A stretch of 64,000 bases of DNA from Roseovarius tolerans. GTDB taxonomy: Bacteria > Pseudomonadota > Alphaproteobacteria > Rhodobacterales > Rhodobacteraceae. The translations under genes were made by a program, and so were the position numbers. Of the stretch, positions 59,366 through 64,000 are shown one piece after another. The notes beneath the pieces are model-generated. The model ran no database searches. It was not told the DNA's origin and was given only the letters and a program-made list of their open reading frames with translations. The DNA lies in assembly GCF_900109855.1 (NCBI RefSeq), contig NZ_FOBO01000002.1, positions 62,001 through 126,000 on the forward strand, given 5' to 3'. Every line of letters starts with the position of its first letter. Positions within the stretch are counted from its first letter, which is position 1.

Positions 59366-60982
59366 ATGACCCGCGAACGCCTCTATCTCTACGACACCAC
59401 CCTGCGGGATGGGCAGCAGACGCAAGGCGTCAGCTTTTCCACGCCCGAGAAAATTCAGATCGCGGAGGCACTCGACCGGCTGGGCGTGGACTACATCGAG
59501 GGCGGCTGGCCCGGCGCGAACCCCACGGACAGTGCCTTTTTCGAGGCGGTGCCGCAGACCCGCGCCACACTTACCGCCTTTGGCATGACCAAGCGGGCCG
59601 GGCGGTCGGCGGAGAACGATGACGTTCTCGCGGCGGTGATGAATGCCGGGACCAAGGCGGTGTGCCTCGTCGGCAAGACCCATGATTTCCACGTCAGCGC
59701 GGCACTTGGCATCACGCTGGAGGAAAACGTCGAGAACATCGCCCGCTCCGTCGCGCATCTGGTGGGGCAGGGGCGCGAGGCGTTGTTCGATGCCGAGCAT
59801 TTCTTTGACGGCTACTGCGCCAATCCCGGTTATGCGCTGGAATGTCTGCGCGCAGCAATGCAGGCGGGCGCGCGGTGGGTCGTGCTCTGTGACACCAATG
59901 GCGGCACCCTGCCTACCGAGATCGGGCGCATGGTGGGCGAGGTGATCGCCGCCGGTATTCCCGGCGACCGTCTTGGCATTCACACCCATGACGACACCGA
60001 GAATGCCGTGGCGGGCAGTCTGGCCGCCGTCGATGCGGGCGCGCGGCAGGTGCAGGGCACATTGAACGGGCTGGGCGAGCGTTGTGGCAATGCCAACCTG
60101 ACCACGCTCATCCCGACGCTGATGCTGAAGCCGCCCTATGCGGATACCTACGAGATCGGGGTGAGCCGCGAGGGGCTTAAGAGCCTGACGGCGGTGAGCC
60201 GGCAACTCGATGAAATCCTCAACCGTGTGCCGCTGCGGCAGGCGGCCTATGTCGGGGCCTCGGCCTTTGCCCACAAGGCGGGGCTGCATGCGAGCGCGAT
60301 CCTCAAGGATCCCTCGACCTACGAGCATATCGACCCCGAGACCGTCGGAAATGCCCGCATCATCCCGATGTCCAATCAGGCCGGGCAATCGAACCTGCGG
60401 CGTCGTCTGGCCGAGGCGGGGATCGAGGTGGCGCCGGGCGATCCGGCGCTGGCGCGGCTTCTGGAGGTGATCAAGGAGCGCGAGGATCAGGGCTACACCT
60501 ATGACAGCGCGCAGGCGAGTTTCGAAATCCTCGCGCGCAAGGAACTGGGGCAGATGCCGCAATTCTTCGAGGTCAAGCGCTACAAGGTCACGGTGGAGCG
60601 GCGCAAGAACAAGTATGACCGCATGGTGAGCTTGTCGGAGGCGGTGGTCGTCGTGAAGGTCGGTGGCGAGAAGAAGCTGTCGGTGTCGGAGTCGATGGAT
60701 GCCGAGGGCTGTGACCGGGGGCCGGTCAACGCCTTGGCGCGGGCACTGGCCAAGGATCTCGGGCCCTATCAGGACCAGATCGCCGATATGCACCTGGTGG
60801 ATTTCAAGGTGCGCATCACCCAAGGCGGCACCGAGGCGGTGACGCGGGTGATCATCGACAGCCAGGACAGCGCCGGGCGGCGCTGGTCGACGGTGGGCGT
60901 GAGCCCCAATATCGTCGATGCCAGCTTTGAGGCGCTGCTCGATGCTATCAACTGGAAGCTTGTGCATGAGGGGGCGGTTTGA
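59366..60982 (+). CDS. cimA: (R)-citramalate synthase
   Basis: Condenses acetyl-CoA and pyruvate to citramalate, a threonine-independent route to isoleucine (EC 2.3.3.21). The 538 residues have the aldolase-type N-terminus LYDTTLRDGQQTQGVSF (about 8-24), HTHDDTENAVAGSLAAVDAGA near 205, and a C-terminal LeuA-type regulatory domain. The DTTLRDGxQ and ETHDD/HTHDDTEN motifs, plus YAPYVGASAFAHKAGLHASA-like sequence, separate CimA from homocitrate synthase. The frame is open upstream, but ATG 59366 is the family start. Confidence 0.93.
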   Translation: MTRERLYLYDTTLRDGQQTQGVSFSTPEKIQIAEALDRLGVDYIEGGWPGANPTDSAFFEAVPQTRATLTAFGMTKRAGRSAENDDVLAAVMNAGTKAVCLVGKTHDFHVSAALGITLEENVENIARSVAHLVGQGREALFDAEHFFDGYCANPGYALECLRAAMQAGARWVVLCDTNGGTLPTEIGRMVGEVIAAGIPGDRLGIHTHDDTENAVAGSLAAVDAGARQVQGTLNGLGERCGNANLTTLIPTLMLKPPYADTYEIGVSREGLKSLTAVSRQLDEILNRVPLRQAAYVGASAFAHKAGLHASAILKDPSTYEHIDPETVGNARIIPMSNQAGQSNLRRRLAEAGIEVAPGDPALARLLEVIKEREDQGYTYDSAQASFEILARKELGQMPQFFEVKRYKVTVERRKNKYDRMVSLSEAVVVVKVGGEKKLSVSESMDAEGCDRGPVNALARALAKDLGPYQDQIADMHLVDFKVRITQGGTEAVTRVIIDSQDSAGRRWSTVGVSPNIVDASFEALLDAINWKLVHEGAV

Positions 60983-61761
60983 GCACTGCGTTCGACGCCG
61001 ATGTGACCGCCTGTGCCGATCTGGTGCGCCGCGCCGATGCGCCTCGGTTTCAGGCGGCGATGGCGGCGCCGGTGGCGGCGCGTGGGGTGCTCTTTCCGGT
61101 CTATGCCTTCAATGTCGAGGTGGCGCGCGCGCCCTGGGTCACGTCCGAGCCGATGATCGCCGAGATGCGCCTGCAATGGTGGGTGGATGCGCTGGAGGAG
61201 ATCCGCGCGGGCGGCGCGGTGCGGCGGCACGAGGTGGTGACGCCGCTGGCGCGGGTGCTGGATGCGGAAGGGGCCGGGCTGCTCATTGATCTGATCGAGG
61301 CGCGGCGGTGGGATGTCGAGCGCGCGCCGTTCGAGGATGAGGCGGATTTCACGCGCTATATCGAGGCGACATCGGGCAACCTGATCCGCGCGGCGGCGCG
61401 GGCGCTTGGCCCCGCCGAGGAGGACGTGCTGCGCGATGCGGGCTTTGCCCTCGGCCTTGCCAACTGGTTTCGCGCGATCCCGGCACTGGAGGCGGCGGGA
61501 CGCAAACCCTTGCCGGACGGTCGGCCCGAGGCGGTGCGCATGCTGGCGCGTGAGGGGCTGCGGCGGCTTGCAAAGGCGCGGACGGCGCGCGCGGACGTGT
61601 CATCCGCGGCGGCCCCGGCGCTTTTTCCATTGTGGGAGACGGGGCCGGTCCTGCGTGCGGCGATGCGTCGCCCGGCATCGGTCGCCGAAGGCGCGCTTGA
61701 TCCCGCCCCGGCGCGCAGCAGGTTCGGCCTCATGCTCCGGGCGCTGTCGGGGCGCTGGTAG
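60979..61761 (+). CDS. Phytoene/squalene synthase family protein (NDUFAF6-like)
   Basis: A 260-residue helical protein of the squalene/phytoene synthase fold. It has RGVLFPVYAFNVEVARAP and EMRLQWWVDALEEIR, and the residual second motif GFALGLANWFRAIPAL. The aspartate-rich DxxxD prenyl-PP motifs are poor, as in the NDUFAF6 group linked to mitochondrial complex I assembly. The start is a TTG whose bases overlap the cimA stop (TTGA); no ATG is near. Enzymatic activity as a terpenoid synthase is doubtful. Confidence 0.75.
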   Translation: MSTAFDADVTACADLVRRADAPRFQAAMAAPVAARGVLFPVYAFNVEVARAPWVTSEPMIAEMRLQWWVDALEEIRAGGAVRRHEVVTPLARVLDAEGAGLLIDLIEARRWDVERAPFEDEADFTRYIEATSGNLIRAAARALGPAEEDVLRDAGFALGLANWFRAIPALEAAGRKPLPDGRPEAVRMLAREGLRRLAKARTARADVSSAAAPALFPLWETGPVLRAAMRRPASVAEGALDPAPARSRFGLMLRALSGRW

Positions 61762-61766
61762 GGCGC

Positions 61767-62327
61767 TTAGCCGACGAGGCTGCGCACCTGCGCAAGAATG
61801 GCCGGAATCGACGGGCTGTCCTTATTGGCGCGACGCACGACCATCAGGCCGATCAGCAATCCCTGTAACACCTTGGCGGTTCCGATCGTGTCGATCGGCG
61901 GGGTGTCGCGTTGCGCGAGGCATTCGGTGAAGAACGTCTCGACCTTGCCCATGCTGGCATCGACCATTGCCGCGACTTCGGGGTCATGTGGGGCGAGTTC
62001 CATGGCGGAATTGATCATCAGGCATCCGCCCGGCATCTGCGAATTGCCTTCTGCTGCGACATCGAATGCCGCGAGGATCGCATCTGTCGGGCTGCGCTCA
62101 TGGAGTAGCTGCTCAAGAAAACCGGTGCGGTAGGTGTCGTCGTAGTGCCGCAGCGCGCGCAGGAAGAGGTCGCGCTTGTTACCGAACCCGGCATAGAGAC
62201 TGCTCCGGTTGACGCCGGTGGCCGATACAAGATCGGCCATCGAAGTGCCCTGATAGCCATGCGCCCAGAAGGCGGTCATGGCAGCCTCCAGCACGGTGGC
62301 GTCGTCATAAGACTTTTCCCAGGGCAT
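61767..62327 (-). CDS. TetR/AcrR-family regulator
   Basis: A 186-residue regulator with the TetR HTH (about 10-55: VLEAAMTAFWAHGYQGTSMADLVSATGVNRSSLYAGFGNK in pieces) and a C-terminal ligand domain. ATG 62327 has GGAG at the right distance; a GTG six bases earlier is in frame. Target unknown. The 240-base region between it and the hydroxylase gene holds no convincing gene. Confidence 0.87.
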   Translation of the reverse strand: MPWEKSYDDATVLEAAMTAFWAHGYQGTSMADLVSATGVNRSSLYAGFGNKRDLFLRALRHYDDTYRTGFLEQLLHERSPTDAILAAFDVAAEGNSQMPGGCLMINSAMELAPHDPEVAAMVDASMGKVETFFTECLAQRDTPPIDTIGTAKVLQGLLIGLMVVRRANKDSPSIPAILAQVRSLVG

Positions 62328-62568
62328 GATCACTCCGAAAGGGCGGGATACGGACGCGTGGCCAAGGCATATGCCATCCCCGACACCCTGAACAAGGCTG
62401 AGTAATGGGCCTTGAACAAGATGCCGGGTACTTCTCGGGCGATCATCCGCTGGAGCAGTCCGACCGGCCCGGGCCTTGGCGTACGTGATGGCGCGAAAGC
62501 TTGGAGCAATTTAATCGGGTGTGGAATGATTGGTCAAATAAATAAATAGTGGACGTTGCGTGAAGCAA

Positions 62569-63519
62569 CTAGGGCGTGTGGTCCGGCAAAGGCGGTAAGC
62601 CGGGTGTGCTCGCGTGCTCGGGGTGATCGCGCACATGGCGGGCCTTGATCGCGCTGGAGGTCTCGCGGCTGCCGTCATGGCTCCAGCCCGGCGGCATGAT
62701 GCAATAGTTGAGACGCTCGCGCCAAGTCAGCCCCGGCTGCGTGGCATCGCGGAAGATGCCGACCCATTCGTGAAAGGCAACGCGGATCGGATTGAACGTC
62801 CCGAGATTGCGGACGAGGCCGTAATCGGGTTTTTCCTCGTCGAGTTCGGGCACGAAGGTGCCGAACATCTTGTCCCAGATGATGAACACGCCTGCATAGT
62901 TGCAATCAAGATAGCGCGGGTTGCGCCCGTGATGGACGCGGTGGTGCGAGGGTGTGTTCATCACGGCCTCGAACCAGCGGGGCATGCGTCCGATCGCCTC
63001 GGTATGAATCCAGAACTGATAGATCAGGTTGAGCCCGCCGACGAACAGCACCATCGCCGGGTGAAACCCCAGCAGGATGAGCGGCGCGCGCACCACCATC
63101 ATGAAGGTGAATGTGCCGGTCCATGTCTGTCGCAGCGCCGTGGTCAGGTTGTAGTGCTGCGAGGAATGGTGATTGACATGAGACGCCCAGACCCAGCGGA
63201 TGCGATGGCCAAAGCGGTGCACCCAGTAATAGCGCAGATCGTCCAGCACGAAGCAGAGCGCGATCGTGGCGATTGAGGTGCCCAGATCAATCGGCGTTAT
63301 CTCCCACAGCAGCATGAAGAAGCCGTAGGCGACAAAGCCCAGCAGGATGCCCGAGGCCACGTTGCCCGCCCCCATGATGAGCGAGGTGAGCGCGTCGCGC
63401 GTCTCGTAGCGCCCGCCGCGCCCCTTGGTCACGATCCACAGCAGTTCGGCGAGGATGGCGGCGATGAAGAGCGGCACCGCCCAGTTCACCACGTCAGGAA
63501 AGGTGATCATGTCGGTCAT
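62569..63519 (-). CDS. Sterol desaturase / fatty acid hydroxylase family protein
   Basis: A 316-residue diiron membrane enzyme with about four spans. Histidine motifs are HRFGH in YWVHRFGHRIRW (about 110-121), HVNHHSSQHYN (about 124-134) and HRVHHGRNPRY near residue 200. The substrate may be a lipid, carotenoid or ornithine lipid; not decidable. ATG 63519 follows AAGGAG and overlaps the upstream small gene (ATGA). A short hairpin GTTGC/GCAAC with a T/A-rich tail follows the stop. Confidence 0.87.
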   Translation of the reverse strand: MTDMITFPDVVNWAVPLFIAAILAELLWIVTKGRGGRYETRDALTSLIMGAGNVASGILLGFVAYGFFMLLWEITPIDLGTSIATIALCFVLDDLRYYWVHRFGHRIRWVWASHVNHHSSQHYNLTTALRQTWTGTFTFMMVVRAPLILLGFHPAMVLFVGGLNLIYQFWIHTEAIGRMPRWFEAVMNTPSHHRVHHGRNPRYLDCNYAGVFIIWDKMFGTFVPELDEEKPDYGLVRNLGTFNPIRVAFHEWVGIFRDATQPGLTWRERLNYCIMPPGWSHDGSRETSSAIKARHVRDHPEHASTPGLPPLPDHTP

Positions 63520-63908
63520 GCGGTCTCCTTCAGCGTGTCTTGCCACGCGGCGGCCTCATCTGAATCAAGGGCAATGTGAATGCATGGCGCGGTATAGTCG
63601 GGCAGGTCTAGGCGAAGACCGCTGCTCGTTGCGGTAAGCCGCGCGCCGGTAAGGTAACGCGCGGTGGTGTCCGCGCCCATGGGCCAGACCACGCCGCGCC
63701 CGGTCTCGGTTGCGATCAGGGCGGCGGACCTGTTGTCGCAGAGCGTGACATGGATCGGCGCGTCGGTGGGAAACTCCCGCAGCCAAGCGGCCCGCGCCGC
63801 CGCCACATCCGGCAGTGTCGCCCGGCGCGAGAGGCCAAGCAGATGCAGCAGCACCGCGATTGCGGCGATGCCCAGAACGACCATTGGCAACAGGATGCTC
63901 AGTGGCAT
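63516..63908 (-). CDS. Small single-span membrane protein
   Basis: A 130-residue protein of unknown family with one N-terminal membrane span (about residues 3-23, ILLPMVVLGIAAIAVLLHL) and a soluble part of about 100 residues. ATG 63908 is preceded by a very strong GGAGGGAGGGG site; the frame is open 17 codons further. Its stop overlaps the hydroxylase start by 4 bases, so the two proteins are likely to work together. Beyond it, 63909-64000 shows no gene. Confidence 0.7.
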   Translation of the reverse strand: MPLSILLPMVVLGIAAIAVLLHLLGLSRRATLPDVAAARAAWLREFPTDAPIHVTLCDNRSAALIATETGRGVVWPMGADTTARYLTGARLTATSSGLRLDLPDYTAPCIHIALDSDEAAAWQDTLKETA

Positions 63909-64000
63909 GGTCCCCTCCCTCCTTGCCGAATTTAGCCAAAGGCCGGGCGCATTTGTCAAAGCGGGCGTTGCGTCACTTTGCGCCGCCGCCCCTCGCGCCA

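Noticed and set aside
62339..62455. A 38-codon minus-strand frame (MIAREVPGILFK...) between the TetR and hydroxylase genes
   Set aside because: No ribosome site, no family similarity recognised, and it ends just before the TetR start; kept only as an observation.

Overview
The window looks like chromosome of a marine-type alphaproteobacterium of the Rhodobacteraceae (Roseobacter group). The evidence is a GC-rich sequence with G/C-ending codons, the recA-alaS order, a LexA site of the alphaproteobacterial GAAC-N7-GAAC type in front of recA, a CckA-type hybrid kinase, an RNase J, a tatABC-DUF815 order, and a sulfonate-degradation cluster (tauR-xsc-soeABC) of the kind described in this group. 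Genus and species cannot be fixed from the sequence alone. Coding density is very high and many genes overlap by ATGA or TGATG. I saw no insertion sequence, prophage, CRISPR array or rRNA. One tRNA gene (Arg, ACG) is present, and no gap without a gene exceeds about 300 bases.

Layout. 1-6000: the end of RNase J, a DUF2478 protein, tRNA-Arg, then a leftward operon of a TVP38 membrane protein, a mercuric-reductase-like flavoprotein and a histidine kinase. 6100-17500: housekeeping genes rpmH-rnpA-yidD, guaB, an RsmB-like methyltransferase, cckA, a sulfotransferase, recA, alaS and two DUF1330 proteins. 17500-27500: a phosphatase, then a leftward sulfonate block. TauR-like regulator, Xsc and AckA would turn sulfoacetaldehyde into sulfite, acetyl phosphate and then acetate plus ATP. 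SoeA, a 49-residue membrane protein, SoeB and SoeC would oxidise the sulfite to sulfate. 27600-29100: an ArsR-type regulator and a decaying NIPSNAP/monooxygenase pair. 29100-36400: DoxX, a lytic transglycosylase, ssb, typA, an orphan peptide-type binding protein with an AraC regulator, and miaA. 36500-42000: pyrH-frr-uppS-cdsA-dxr-rseP, but without the bamA that normally follows. 42000-49900: an amidase, PBP1A, prfB, tatABC and a DUF815 ATPase. 50000-52300: a leftward one-carbon cluster (methyl-THF:corrinoid methyltransferase, MTHFR and a small 'virulence factor' domain protein), probably part of a split B12-dependent methionine synthase. 52500-64000: ppx, rlmE, trmO, a FecBCD-type importer, cysS, cimA, an NDUFAF6/phytoene-synthase-like protein, a TetR regulator, a sterol-desaturase-family hydroxylase and a small membrane protein.

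The points most worth following up are: the tightly embedded 49-residue membrane protein between soeA and soeB; AckA sitting where Pta is usual beside xsc; CTGGAC-like repeats near xsc and tauR; the low-GC 3' third of cysS; the two lesions in the NIPSNAP/monooxygenase pair; and the methyl-THF/MTHFR/virulence-factor triplet.
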